From Pseudomonadales bacterium (GTDB lineage: Bacteria > Pseudomonadota > Gammaproteobacteria > Pseudomonadales > UBA5862), in assembly GCA_024234215.1 (NCBI GenBank), contig JACKOQ010000007.1:1-54859 (forward strand): 54,859 nucleotides of DNA, in the 5' to 3' direction. Numbering within the stretch: position 1 is the stretch's first letter; each line of letters starts with the position of its first letter. The position numbers were made by a program, and so were the translations under genes. Below, one piece after another: positions 7,351 through 16,674 of this stretch. The notes under the pieces were generated by a model. That model was not told the DNA's origin. It worked only from the letters and a program-made list of their open reading frames with translations, and searched no databases.

Positions 7351-8854
7351 GGGTCAGCTTCCGATGCGCACAGAGGATGGTGCCTTCGCAGACCAGCTGG
7401 TCACCCACCGATGCACGGCATTCGAACTTCCAGACACCCTTTTTGCTGGAAATGACCTTGGCAAAGAGATCGAGGCGGTCTCCAGGCACGACGGGACGTT
7501 TGAAGCGAACATCGTCGATACCGGCGAAATAGTAGATCGAATCACTCGAGCTTTTCTGATTCATCGTCTTGAAGCCAAGAATCCCAGCCGCCTGCGCCAG
7601 CGCTTCGACCACCAGAACACCCGGCATCACCGGATGAGAGGCGAAGTGCCCCTCGAAAAAATGTTCGTTCACCGTGACATTCTTGTAGGCATTGATCGAC
7701 TCACCAACGATCAGATCGGTGACTCGATCGACCAGCAGAAAGGGGTAGCGCTGCGGCAGGTACTCCTTGATCTCATTCACATCAATCATTGCTTCGTGGC
7801 TCTCAGGTTGAGGCAGACAGTGATTCGGTTCAGCAAGATGCTCTTCCAGCCGGCGCAGACGTCGGGCCATCTCATCGAGATGGCGAAAGCGCGCAACATT
7901 TTTTCTCCACTCCAGATTCTCGAGCATGCCGGTGCCGGATGAATAGGCACCTGACTTCGAAATGGAGCGCGTCACCATCGCCATGCCGGTCAGATGAACA
8001 TCGTCCGCGATGGTGAGATGCCCACCAATGCCCACGGCACCGCCAATGGTGCAACGCCTGCCGATAACGGTACTGCCAGAGATTCCGGTTCCAGAAGCGA
8101 TCGCCGTTCCCTCGCCGATCTTCACATTGTGCGCAACCTGCACCCCGTTATCGAGCTTGACCCCATTCTCGATGATGGTGTCCTCGATCGCGCCACGGTC
8201 GATGGTGGTTCCGGCCCCGATTTCGACATCATCGCCGATGATGACCGAACCGATCTGGGCAATTTTATGCCAGGCATTGTCGCTTCTGGCAAAACCGAAA
8301 CCGTCGGCACCGATCACTGCCTGACTGTGGATGATCACTCCCCTGCCGAGGCGCACTCCGTGGTAGAGGACCACCTGCGGATGCAATCGACTGTGGGCCC
8401 CGATCACACAATCCTGACCCACGTAGCAACCACTGCCGACCACGGCATGCGCTTCGAGCACCGCACCGGACTCGATCACGGCAAAGGGGCCTATGCAGGC
8501 AGTCGTGGCCACATGCGCCTGTGGACTCACCTTGGCCGAGGGGTCGATGCCCATTGCCATGACGGGTGCGCTGTCAAACCAGTGAGAAACCTTGGCATAG
8601 GCAAGGTAGGGATCGGCTACCACGATATGTGGCAAGGGACATTCTTTCGCCGCTTCCGCATTCAGAATGACCGCACCCGCGTCGCTGGTGGCCAGATATT
8701 TTCGGTAACCCGGATTGGACAGAAAAGCCAATTGATCTGCCCGAGCACGCTGCAGGGTGGCCAGTCCGGTGATCTCCAACTGTGGATCACCCGACAGCAC
8801 CCCGCCCAGTTGTTCGGCAATCTCGCCCAGTCGATAGCGTGGTTTTTTGACCAT
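7343..8854 (-). CDS. lpxD-fabZ: Fused LpxD (UDP-3-O-acylglucosamine N-acyltransferase) and FabZ (3-hydroxyacyl-ACP dehydratase)
   Basis: One uninterrupted 503-codon frame encodes two complete enzymes. Residues 1-340 are LpxD: the uridine-binding N-terminal domain, hexapeptide beta-helix repeats, catalytic H242 in VQVAHNVKIG, the second histidine in GGHLTI (H279), GAYSSG, and the C-terminal helix. About 15 residues of linker (341-355, Pro/Glu/His) follow. Residues 356-503 are FabZ, starting MIDVNEIKEYLPQRYPF, with active-site H403 in EGHFASHPVMPG and E417 in VEALAQ. LpxD uses R-3-hydroxyacyl-ACP that FabZ would otherwise dehydrate into the fatty acid pathway, so the two compete for one substrate. 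In most gammaproteobacteria they are adjacent separate genes. The codon for M356 is ATG (7787-7789) with a weak GAGAG upstream, so an internal fabZ start is possible. It lies 7 bp after skp. Confidence 0.9.
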   Translation of the reverse strand: MVKKPRYRLGEIAEQLGGVLSGDPQLEITGLATLQRARADQLAFLSNPGYRKYLATSDAGAVILNAEAAKECPLPHIVVADPYLAYAKVSHWFDSAPVMAMGIDPSAKVSPQAHVATTACIGPFAVIESGAVLEAHAVVGSGCYVGQDCVIGAHSRLHPQVVLYHGVRLGRGVIIHSQAVIGADGFGFARSDNAWHKIAQIGSVIIGDDVEIGAGTTIDRGAIEDTIIENGVKLDNGVQVAHNVKIGEGTAIASGTGISGSTVIGRRCTIGGAVGIGGHLTIADDVHLTGMAMVTRSISKSGAYSSGTGMLENLEWRKNVARFRHLDEMARRLRRLEEHLAEPNHCLPQPESHEAMIDVNEIKEYLPQRYPFLLVDRVTDLIVGESINAYKNVTVNEHFFEGHFASHPVMPGVLVVEALAQAAGILGFKTMNQKSSSDSIYYFAGIDDVRFKRPVVPGDRLDLFAKVISSKKGVWKFECRASVGDQLVCEGTILCAHRKLTRD

Positions 8855-8861
8855 GCCCGGA

Positions 8862-9365
8862 TCACTTCTGCTGATTGATCCGATCGGTCACCTTGGCGGT
8901 GATGTCCAGTGCGGAGACCGCATAAACCACGGCCTGTCGTTGCAGTACCAGATCGAACTGCTCAGCCTTGATGATCTCCGTGACCGCTTTTTCAACCTTC
9001 GGGTTCATTTTTGAAAGCAGCTCCTGCTGCTTGTCTCGTTGCGTACTTTGCAGTTTGCCGACCAGATACTTGTAGTTGACCGCTTTTTCTTCGATTTTTT
9101 CTGCCAGTTTCCGTTTTTCATCCTCTGACATGATCGGCCCGTCTTTCTGCATCCGTTCCTGAAGCTTTCTGCCCTCTTCGGAGATGCCTTTCAATTTCTC
9201 TTCATCCGGCCCGGTCTCTTTTTTGACCTGCTCGATGAATTTCTTCGCCTCGTCGGAGGAGAGCACGGCGGTTTGCACGTCAAGAACCGCAACTTTCAGC
9301 TCTGCCACTGCCGAAAACGCCAGCCCCATCAGCCCAACCATCGACCATATCTGCAATTTTTTCAT
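8862..9365 (-). CDS. skp: Periplasmic chaperone Skp/OmpH
   Basis: The 167-residue protein begins with a Sec signal peptide (MKKLQIWSMVGLMGLAFSAVA, cleavage after AVA about residue 21) followed by the Skp core: a VAVLDVQTAVL strand, then a long charged helical hairpin (about 45-120) and a C-terminal strand pair. Skp trimers hold unfolded outer-membrane proteins in the periplasm and deliver them to the Bam complex. The ATG has a CCGGAG Shine-Dalgarno; the frame is open 11 codons further upstream but those residues precede the signal peptide. It sits directly downstream of bamA, as in most gammaproteobacteria. Confidence 0.94.
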   Translation of the reverse strand: MKKLQIWSMVGLMGLAFSAVAELKVAVLDVQTAVLSSDEAKKFIEQVKKETGPDEEKLKGISEEGRKLQERMQKDGPIMSEDEKRKLAEKIEEKAVNYKYLVGKLQSTQRDKQQELLSKMNPKVEKAVTEIIKAEQFDLVLQRQAVVYAVSALDITAKVTDRINQQK

Positions 9366-9421
9366 GAAAAAACTCCGGTTAATTTTCGAATATTGCAAGG
9401 AATATCAAAACAGTATTCAGA

Positions 9422-11737
9422 TCAGTTGACATAACCCAGTGAGAACTGGAAGAACAGGGTCTTGTCTCCATCACCCGGATTCAGCGCTTTGGCAATGCTG
9501 AAAGAGAGTGGTGCCAACCCGGTCACCCATGTCAATCCTACACCCGTGGCGTATCTGATCTCGGCAAAATCAAAATCGTAATCCCTATTGGTGTCGAAGA
9601 CATTGCCCGCGTCGACAAAGAACGCACTGCGCACCGAGGCCTTGTCATCGACGAAAGGAAGCGGGAACAGCACCTCACTTCTGAGCGTCGTCAGCAGGTT
9701 GCCGCCAAAGGCATCTGGACTTTGATCAGGATCATTGATGTTTGGCGTGGCCTTCGGTCCCAGCGTGTTGTCCTTGTAACCTCGGACCGATCCGAGTCCA
9801 CCTGCATAAAAGTGCTTGAAGAACGGGAATGAACCGTCACCATTGAAACTGTCGCCATAGCCAATGTAGCCATCCAGGTGAAATACCCAGTCATTCCTGA
9901 TCGGAAAGAACCGCTCACTCTTCAACCTGAGAATGTAATAGTCAAGCGTGCTCCCCGGCGTGGTGACCTCCATCACCGCACTGGTGGCATAGCCTCTTCT
10001 GGGCAAAACACCTCCCTCAAGTGTCGACTGCCGCCAGCCGAGGGAGAACAGATAATTGTCGAAGGTATCGCCAAACTCATTCAGATAGTTGACGATCTCG
10101 TCTTCTGGATAGACCCCTTCCTTTATTTTTGTATGCTCTACATCAAACCCGAAATTCAGCCGCTGCGTGTCAGCGATTGGATAACCGAAATTGATTCCGG
10201 CCCCATAGGCGTCGGTCGAATATTTTGCAACATTGAACTCATCGAAATCCGTGGTCTGATAGAAGAACCGATAGCCGAGACTGACACCATCGACGGTAAA
10301 ATAGGGGTCGGTGAACTTCAGGCTGTAGAGATCCTGATAGTCGCTTTTACTGACATTGAAACTGACATTGTTGCCCGTTCCAAGAAAATTGCTCTGCTGG
10401 ACTCCAATGCCATAGACGATGCCGGAGGTCTGCCCATAACCTACGCTGGCAGTGACGGCGCCGGAGGGCTGCTCTTCGACCGTGTACTTGAGGTCGATCT
10501 TGTCGGTGGCGCCTGTTACCGGAACGGTTTCGACATCCACCTTCTTGAAGAACCCAAGGCGCTCAAGACGACTCTTGGAGTTCTCGATCTTGCGCGTGGA
10601 GGCCAGCGAACTCTCCATTTGTTGTAGTTCACGTCGCAGCACTTCGTCCTTGGTCTTGCTGTTTCCTGCGAAACTGATTCTGTTCACATAGACCAGATTG
10701 CCCGGTTCGACGTAATAGACGATATCAACCTGATTGCTTTTTGTGTCGACTTCCGGATTGCCATTCACATTGGCCGTGGTGTAGCCATCATCACCCAGTC
10801 TCTTGCGCAGCAGATCAGCCGAGGCGGTCATTTTCTGCCGTGAAAACACTTCACCGCTCTGCGTGGTGATCAGCGACCTCAACTCGGACTCCGAAACCTT
10901 CAGATCGCCTGCGAGCCTGACGTTTCGTACTTTGAATTCTGCACCTTCACGGACGTTGATGCTGACATAGACCTCTTCCTTGTCTGGCGAAACCGAAACC
11001 TGCGTCGAGTCGATCTCGAACTGAATGAAACCCCGATCGAGATAATAAGAACGCAGGCGCTCCAGATCACCCGAGAGTTTTTCTCGGGAATATTGATCGG
11101 ACTTGGTGAAGAAGCTGAACAGACTGCCGGTGTCTATTTCGAACAGTTTCAACAGCTCCTTGTCGCTGAAAATTTCGTTTCCGACAATGTTGATATGTCT
11201 GACCTTGGCCACTTCACCCTCTTCAATGGCGATCTGAATGGCCACCCGGTTGCGAGCCTCTTCCGTGATTTCGCTCTTGATCTCGGCACCATAACGCCCC
11301 TCGGAAACATATTGGCGTTTCAGCTCGAGTGTCATCCGGTCGAGCACCGCACGACGAAAAACCTGACCTTCGGCAAGACCAACCCCTTTCATCGCCTTGG
11401 TCAACTGCTCGGTCTTGATGGCCTTGTTGCCACTGATCTCGATCTTGCTGATCGCTGGTCGTTCGACGACCTTGATGATCAAAACCCCCCCCTCGCGACC
11501 AATGGAGATGTCCTGGAAATAGCCTGTTTCAAACAGCTCATGGACCACCTGATCCAGTCTGCCCTGATCGATTGTCTCTCCGACATTGACCGAGAGCGCC
11601 GAAAAGACCGTCCCTGCCGACACCCGTTTGAGTCCATCGACGCGGATATCGGTGACCCGAAATGCGCTCTCGGCCGCGTGGGCGCAGAACCATGTCAGAC
11701 CACCAAGCAGAACGAACAGCTTGCACAACGCTTTCAT
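9422..11737 (-). CDS. bamA: Outer-membrane protein assembly factor BamA
   Basis: BamA is the essential outer-membrane insertase. The 771-residue protein has a signal peptide (cleavage near AHA, about residue 21), five POTRA domains (about 25-425; the first starts FRVTDIRVDGLKRVSAGTV) and a 16-stranded barrel (about 430-771). The barrel contains the conserved loop-6 motif in GLGSVRGYKDNTLGP and ends in FQFSLGYVN, a C-terminal aromatic/hydrophobic signature of outer-membrane barrels. Length fits the family (about 800). It follows rseP by 65 bp; no strong Shine-Dalgarno is visible in front of its ATG. Confidence 0.97.
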   Translation of the reverse strand: MKALCKLFVLLGGLTWFCAHAAESAFRVTDIRVDGLKRVSAGTVFSALSVNVGETIDQGRLDQVVHELFETGYFQDISIGREGGVLIIKVVERPAISKIEISGNKAIKTEQLTKAMKGVGLAEGQVFRRAVLDRMTLELKRQYVSEGRYGAEIKSEITEEARNRVAIQIAIEEGEVAKVRHINIVGNEIFSDKELLKLFEIDTGSLFSFFTKSDQYSREKLSGDLERLRSYYLDRGFIQFEIDSTQVSVSPDKEEVYVSINVREGAEFKVRNVRLAGDLKVSESELRSLITTQSGEVFSRQKMTASADLLRKRLGDDGYTTANVNGNPEVDTKSNQVDIVYYVEPGNLVYVNRISFAGNSKTKDEVLRRELQQMESSLASTRKIENSKSRLERLGFFKKVDVETVPVTGATDKIDLKYTVEEQPSGAVTASVGYGQTSGIVYGIGVQQSNFLGTGNNVSFNVSKSDYQDLYSLKFTDPYFTVDGVSLGYRFFYQTTDFDEFNVAKYSTDAYGAGINFGYPIADTQRLNFGFDVEHTKIKEGVYPEDEIVNYLNEFGDTFDNYLFSLGWRQSTLEGGVLPRRGYATSAVMEVTTPGSTLDYYILRLKSERFFPIRNDWVFHLDGYIGYGDSFNGDGSFPFFKHFYAGGLGSVRGYKDNTLGPKATPNINDPDQSPDAFGGNLLTTLRSEVLFPLPFVDDKASVRSAFFVDAGNVFDTNRDYDFDFAEIRYATGVGLTWVTGLAPLSFSIAKALNPGDGDKTLFFQFSLGYVN

Positions 11738-11802
11738 AGTGATCTATCGGATTCTAGTGGTGGCAGGATTATTGATATTGTTCGAAAAAAGATCGGCAGC
11801 CA

Positions 11803-13158
11803 TCACAACTGCCTGAAGTCATTATATAGTGCCAGCAGCATCAGCGCAGCCAGAATCGCCAGGCCGATGCGCAGACCGATCATTTGGGCATGCTCCGAAA
11901 GCGCCTTGCCGCGAACCGCCTCGACCAGAAAATAGAGCAGATGCCCCCCATCCAGCAGAGGGATCGGCAGCAGATTGAGGATGCCAAGGCTGATGCTGAA
12001 ATAGGCAATGAACCCCAGCAGGGCGGTCGCGCCCGATGCGAGCGAGCTTCCTGCCGCCTTGGCGATGGTAATCGGCCCACCGATCTGATCGACCGAAATC
12101 AGTCCCGTGACCATTTTCTGGATCGAGTCGAGCGTCAGGAGCATCATTGCGCCAACTTTTTCCGCCGCCGGCAACCATGCACTCCACCATGGGTGGCGAA
12201 TTTCTCGCAACAACTCCGGCGGCCAGACAACGGGCGGTGCCCCGACCCCCAGATAGCCGATGGCTCGTCCCGCTTCATCTTTTCTTTCCTGCGGCGTCAC
12301 CAGCAACTTGAGATCGACCCCTTCGCGCCTGAACAGCACCTCCATCGCCTGCCCGGGATGCTGACGCACCCGTTCGACCCACTGCTGCCAGTCGCTGATC
12401 GGTTCACCATCGACGGCGACGATCTGGTCGGCGCTACGCAATCCCGCTGCCGCAGCCGCACCGTCCGGTGCGACTTCGCCCAGCACGGCCGGGATGGCCG
12501 GACGGTAGGGTGAAATTCCCAACGCGGCAAGCGGATCGGGATCCTCTGTTCCACGCAGCCAATTGTCGAGCGGAATCCGCACCACCTCATGGATGTTCGA
12601 CTTGGACGGCGTGACCGTCAGCTGCAATGTGCCACTCTCGCCCAGTCTGGAGAGCAGGCGGATGCTCACCTCCTGCCACGTCAGGGTGATGGCCTCGTCA
12701 ACCGCGATGATTTCACTGCCCGACTGCACTCCTGCCCGTTCCGCCAGCGAGCCCGCCGTCACCTCACCGATCACCGGTTTGACATTTTCGACCCCGAGCA
12801 CGAAAACCGCCCAATAGACCAGCCAGGCCAGCAGCAGGTTGGCGATCGGACCCGCCGCGACGATCGCGATGCGCGCGAAGACCGGCTTGCGGTTGAAGGC
12901 CAGGTGCTGCTGCGCTGGCGCGACTTCACCTTCGCGCTCATCGAGCATCTTGACGTAGCCGCCGAGCGGGATGGCGGCCAGTACGAACTCGGTGCCTGCC
13001 CGGCTCGTCCAGGCATAGAGGGGTGCGCCAAAGCCGATCGAGAAGCGCAGCACCCTGACGCCCATGCGCCGAGCAACCCAGAAATGGCCAAATTCGTGCA
13101 CCGTGACGATCACGGTCAACACGATCACAAAGCCCAGCAGGGTTTCAAACATCGTCAT
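11803..13158 (-). CDS. rseP: Site-2 intramembrane zinc protease RseP
   Basis: RseP cuts anti-sigma factors such as RseA within the inner membrane during the sigma-E envelope stress response. The 451-residue protein has the metalloprotease motif HEFGH at residues 21-25 in the first membrane helix, two PDZ domains (about 115-190 and 205-285), and the third zinc-ligand region PIPLLDGGHLLYF near the C-terminus, followed by a final helix. Length matches E. coli RseP (450). Two ATGs lie two codons apart at the start. The gene is placed between dxr and bamA, the usual position. Confidence 0.97.
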   Translation of the reverse strand: MTMFETLLGFVIVLTVIVTVHEFGHFWVARRMGVRVLRFSIGFGAPLYAWTSRAGTEFVLAAIPLGGYVKMLDEREGEVAPAQQHLAFNRKPVFARIAIVAAGPIANLLLAWLVYWAVFVLGVENVKPVIGEVTAGSLAERAGVQSGSEIIAVDEAITLTWQEVSIRLLSRLGESGTLQLTVTPSKSNIHEVVRIPLDNWLRGTEDPDPLAALGISPYRPAIPAVLGEVAPDGAAAAAGLRSADQIVAVDGEPISDWQQWVERVRQHPGQAMEVLFRREGVDLKLLVTPQERKDEAGRAIGYLGVGAPPVVWPPELLREIRHPWWSAWLPAAEKVGAMMLLTLDSIQKMVTGLISVDQIGGPITIAKAAGSSLASGATALLGFIAYFSISLGILNLLPIPLLDGGHLLYFLVEAVRGKALSEHAQMIGLRIGLAILAALMLLALYNDFRQL

Positions 13159-13206
13159 GAATGCTTTGCACGTTGCTAAAAAAGAGAAGCATCTGTCGTC
13201 GTCGCG

Positions 13207-14388
13207 TCATTTCAGGCGCCGCCTCAGCCATTCGTTGGCCAGCTGGCGTGCCCGCATGTCCACTTCCAGAACCTGCTCGATGGAGTCGACTCGAAGTGGA
13301 ACCAACTGCTCCAGCACCTGCTCAAGCAATGCCACCATCTCGGTAAACAGCAGTCTGCGCTGCAAAAAAGCGTCGACGGCGACCTCGTTGGCGGCATTCA
13401 GCACGGCACCCGCGCCACCGCCGGCGCGCGCCGCGGCAATCGCCAATGCCAGCGCAGGATAGCGGGCCAGATCGGGTTTGGAGAACTCCAACTGTCCGAT
13501 GGCCACCAGATCGAGTGCTGGAACACCGGACACGATGCGCTCAGGCCAGGCCAGTGCATGGGCGATGGGTGTACGCATGTCGGGATTGCCGAGCTGCGCC
13601 AGCGTCGAACCGTCGACGTACTGCACCATCGAGTGAATGATGCTCTGCGGATGAATGACGATGTCGACCTGATCCGGCGTGGCATCGAACAGCCAACAGG
13701 CTTCGATCAGTTCCAGCCCCTTGTTCATCATGCTCGCCGAGTCGACCGAAATCTTGCGCCCCATCTCCCAGTTGGGATGGGCACAGGCCTGCTCCGGGGT
13801 CACCGATTGGAGTTGATCGATCGGCAGCGTCCGAAATGGCCCGCCCGAAGCGGTCAGGATGATCCGATCGATCACCCTTTCATCAAATATTTTCTTGGAA
13901 CATCCCGCAATACATTGAAATATCGCGTTATGCTCACTGTCTATCGGCAACAGTTGTGCGCCGGAATCTGCCACCGCCTCCATGAAGAGCTCGCCGCTCA
14001 TCACCAGACTCTCTTTGTTCGACAGCAACACTCTTTTGCCAGAACGCACGGCAGCCAGGGTCGGCAGCAATCCGGCCGCTCCGACGATGGCGGCCATGAC
14101 GGTATCAACCCGACTCTCTGCGGCCACTTGGCAGAGTCCCTCTGCCCCCCACAGCACTTCGGTGGCGAGCTCCGCCGCACGCAGCCGCGAAATCAGAGCG
14201 TCGGCCAGTCTTTCATCCGCCACCACGGCATAGAGCGGATTGAATTGCCGACATTGCGCAAAGAGCAGATCGACGCGTCGGTGCGCCGTCAGCGCAAACA
14301 CCTGATAGCGCTGCGGATGCAGGGCGATGACATCGAGCGTGCGGGTGCCGATCGAGCCGGTCGAGCCCAGAATGGTGATGCGTTGCAT
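13207..14388 (-). CDS. dxr: 1-deoxy-D-xylulose 5-phosphate reductoisomerase
   Basis: Dxr (IspC) makes methylerythritol 4-phosphate, the committed step of the non-mevalonate isoprenoid pathway that also feeds undecaprenyl phosphate. The 393-residue sequence starts with the NADPH-binding GSTGSIGTRTLDV loop and contains LLSNKESLVMSGEL, ILTASGGPFR and KISVDSASMMNKGLE, the metal- and substrate-binding motifs of the family. Its ATG overlaps the cdsA stop by one base, indicating translational coupling. Confidence 0.97.
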   Translation of the reverse strand: MQRITILGSTGSIGTRTLDVIALHPQRYQVFALTAHRRVDLLFAQCRQFNPLYAVVADERLADALISRLRAAELATEVLWGAEGLCQVAAESRVDTVMAAIVGAAGLLPTLAAVRSGKRVLLSNKESLVMSGELFMEAVADSGAQLLPIDSEHNAIFQCIAGCSKKIFDERVIDRIILTASGGPFRTLPIDQLQSVTPEQACAHPNWEMGRKISVDSASMMNKGLELIEACWLFDATPDQVDIVIHPQSIIHSMVQYVDGSTLAQLGNPDMRTPIAHALAWPERIVSGVPALDLVAIGQLEFSKPDLARYPALALAIAAARAGGGAGAVLNAANEVAVDAFLQRRLLFTEMVALLEQVLEQLVPLRVDSIEQVLEVDMRARQLANEWLRRRLK

Positions 14389-15218
14389 CAGCCATCCACC
14401 TGCTGGCTCGAACAGAGCATGACCCAGGCAAACCAGGGTGCGGCTGCGCAGATGCTGTCGAGGCGATCGAGCAATCCGCCATGGCCGGGCAGCAGATGGC
14501 TGCTGTCCTTCACGCCCCGGTAACGTTTCAGCATGCTGATCGACAGATCACCGACCACTGAAAACAGCATCGTCACTGCCGCGATGCCCATGGCCAGCAG
14601 GCTCCGCTGCAGCGACAGACCCTGCGCGAGTGCAATGCCAGCAGCCAGCGCCAGGGTGGCGCCCAGCCCCCCGGCAAAGCCCTCCCAGGTCTTGCCGGGG
14701 CTGACGCGCGGCGCCAGCTTGGTCTGCCCCCAGGTTCGCCCGATTGCGAATGCGCCGATGTCCGCCGCCGCGACCAGCGCGAAGAAATAGAGCAGATGCC
14801 ACTCGCCATTGGGCAGTTTCTTCAATGCGGCCAAGGCCAGCCAGGTCGCCATCAACGACCACCAACCCCAGAGAGTTCGCATCAGCGGTGCCTGCCACAG
14901 CGCTGACGCTTCGGGATAGCGCACCAGCCATGGAATTGGCAACAGCCAGACGATGGCAGAAAGCGCAAGCGGCAGACGCAGCAGATCGAGATCGGTATCG
15001 ATGAGCCAGTAGCTGCCGCCCACCAGCAGCAGCATGACGCCGACGCAGAGTCCGCGTACGGCAAGCCGTTCGATCGATGCAAGGTTGAAAAACTCCCAGC
15101 TTGCCGCCAGGGTGATGAGCGCAGTGATGAGGGCGAACTGCTTGAACGAGGTGGCCAGAATCAATCCGAGCAGCAGCGCCCCGAGCAGGATGCCGGTGAG
15201 GATGCGCTGCCTCAACAT
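14388..15218 (-). CDS. cdsA: Phosphatidate cytidylyltransferase
   Basis: CdsA is a polytopic inner-membrane enzyme that forms CDP-diacylglycerol from phosphatidate and CTP, the precursor of all phospholipids. The 276-residue protein has about eight hydrophobic segments and the full C-terminal signature, with SMLKR, KDSSHLLPGHGG and LLDRLD elements in order, plus the SPGKTWEG motif. Length fits the family. It overlaps the end of uppS by 7 nt and the start of dxr by one base. Confidence 0.96.
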   Translation of the reverse strand: MLRQRILTGILLGALLLGLILATSFKQFALITALITLAASWEFFNLASIERLAVRGLCVGVMLLLVGGSYWLIDTDLDLLRLPLALSAIVWLLPIPWLVRYPEASALWQAPLMRTLWGWWSLMATWLALAALKKLPNGEWHLLYFFALVAAADIGAFAIGRTWGQTKLAPRVSPGKTWEGFAGGLGATLALAAGIALAQGLSLQRSLLAMGIAAVTMLFSVVGDLSISMLKRYRGVKDSSHLLPGHGGLLDRLDSICAAAPWFAWVMLCSSQQVDG

Positions 15219-16012
15219 CCGGTCTGCTCTTGACTGGGACTCTCCTGATCACGGCGCCCGAATCGCCGCTCACGCTCCATGTAGCTGTCGATCGCCCGCG
15301 CCAGCTCCTCTTTCTGGAAATCGGGCCAGAAGGCTTCGCTGAAGTAGAATTCGCTGTAGGCCGCCTGCCACAGCAGGAAGTTGCTGATGCGGTATTCGCC
15401 CGCTGTGCGGATGTACAGATCGGGCGGTGGCAGATCGGCCAGGCAGACATAACGCTGCACGGTCTCTTCATCGATCCGTGCCGGATCGATCAGCCCAGCC
15501 ATGGCATCCATGGCGATGCGGCGCGCGGCCTGGACCATGTCCCAGCGCCCGCCGTAGTCCGCGGCGATCACCAGCGTGCTCTTTGCGTTGTCTGCGGTCA
15601 GCCGCTCGGCGCGTTCGATGTGGCGCCGAATGCTCGGATGAAAACGGTCCCTGTCACCGATCACACGCAACCGGACGCCATTTTGGTGCAATCGACTGAC
15701 TTCGTACTTGAGTACGGCCAGAAACAGCGCCATCAGCGCACGCACTTCACCAGCCGGGCGTTGCCAGTTCTCGGTGCTGAACGCGAAGAGTGTCAGCACC
15801 TCGATCTGCTGCTCGACACAGTACTCGACCACGGAACGCACCGATTCGATTCCGGCACGGTGGCCGGCCTTGGGTGACAGACCACGGCGTTTGGCCCACC
15901 GGCTGTTGCCATCCATGATGATGGCGATGTGCCGGGGCCGAGAGGATGGGAGGAGATCCTCACCCGAAGGCAAAACTGTTTGCGCCATCATCTTCGAGGC
16001 TGCTTCGGTCAT
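15212..16012 (-). CDS. uppS: Undecaprenyl pyrophosphate synthase
   Basis: UppS elongates farnesyl diphosphate with isopentenyl units to the C55 lipid carrier used for peptidoglycan and O-antigen. Motifs of cis-prenyltransferases are clear: HIAIIMDGNSRWAKRRG at the N-terminus (catalytic Asp), LFAFSTENW, and the C-terminal IRTAGEYRISNFLLWQ and SEFYFSEAFWP blocks. The second of these usually reads RTGGEHR or RTSGEQR; here it is RTAGEYR, a mild variant. The ATG with an AGG Shine-Dalgarno 5 nt away was chosen; a GTG four codons upstream is an alternative. Confidence 0.96.
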   Translation of the reverse strand: MTEAASKMMAQTVLPSGEDLLPSSRPRHIAIIMDGNSRWAKRRGLSPKAGHRAGIESVRSVVEYCVEQQIEVLTLFAFSTENWQRPAGEVRALMALFLAVLKYEVSRLHQNGVRLRVIGDRDRFHPSIRRHIERAERLTADNAKSTLVIAADYGGRWDMVQAARRIAMDAMAGLIDPARIDEETVQRYVCLADLPPPDLYIRTAGEYRISNFLLWQAAYSEFYFSEAFWPDFQKEELARAIDSYMERERRFGRRDQESPSQEQTGC

Positions 16013-16089
16013 ACCGACCTGCACTATGCTTATTAGAAGGTGCCATTGTAGGGATCAATCGACACCGAACCACTCAGAAAGACGAAAAA

Positions 16090-16647
16090 CTAAATCTCCA
16101 TCAGATCGGTCTCCTTGGTGGCCAACAGTGCGTCGACCTCCTTGATGAACCGATCGGTCAATTTCTGAATCTCTTCCTCGGCACGGCGCAGGTCATCTTC
16201 CGAGATCTCCTTCTCTTTCAGCAGCTCCTTGAAATCGCCGTTGGCATCGCGCCGGATGTTGCGGATGGCCACGCGCGCCTGCTCGGCTTCGTTGCGCGCC
16301 TGACGGATGTGGTTCTTGCGCGTCTCTTCGGTCAATGCCGGCATCGGAATGCGGATCAGCTCACCCGAAGAGGTGGGGTTCAGACCCAGACCGGCACTCA
16401 GAATGGCTTTCTCGATGGCCGGCAGAATTTTCTTCTCCCACGGCGAGACGATCAGGTTTCTCGAATCGTCCACGCTGACGCTGGCAACCTGCTTGAGTGG
16501 CGTGTCGGTGCCGTAGTAGTTGACCTTGACGCCATCGAGCAGGCCTGGACTGGGCCGGCCGGTGCGGATTTTACTGAAGGCGACACCCAATGCATCCACC
16601 GCCTTGGACATGCGTTCGCTGGCGTCCTGTCTGATCTCGTTGATCAC
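16090..16647 (-). CDS. frr: Ribosome-recycling factor
   Basis: Frr splits post-termination ribosomes together with EF-G. The 185-residue sequence matches the family in length and in its conserved blocks: KIRTGRPSPGLLDGVKVNYYG near the N-terminus, the hinge and beta domain, and the C-terminal helix with a DANGDFKELLKE segment. It lies 27 bp downstream of pyrH and 77 bp before uppS. The stop is the ochre TAA at 16090-16092. Confidence 0.97.
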   Translation of the reverse strand: MINEIRQDASERMSKAVDALGVAFSKIRTGRPSPGLLDGVKVNYYGTDTPLKQVASVSVDDSRNLIVSPWEKKILPAIEKAILSAGLGLNPTSSGELIRIPMPALTEETRKNHIRQARNEAEQARVAIRNIRRDANGDFKELLKEKEISEDDLRRAEEEIQKLTDRFIKEVDALLATKETDLMEI

Positions 16648-16674
16648 GGTCTCAACACCCCTTTTCGGATAGAT

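Noticed and set aside
7760..7860. A frameshift or missing stop separating lpxD and fabZ
   Set aside because: The frame reads through cleanly and both domains are in the same phase, so no repair is needed; a base-call error cannot be excluded and is named as the refuting test.
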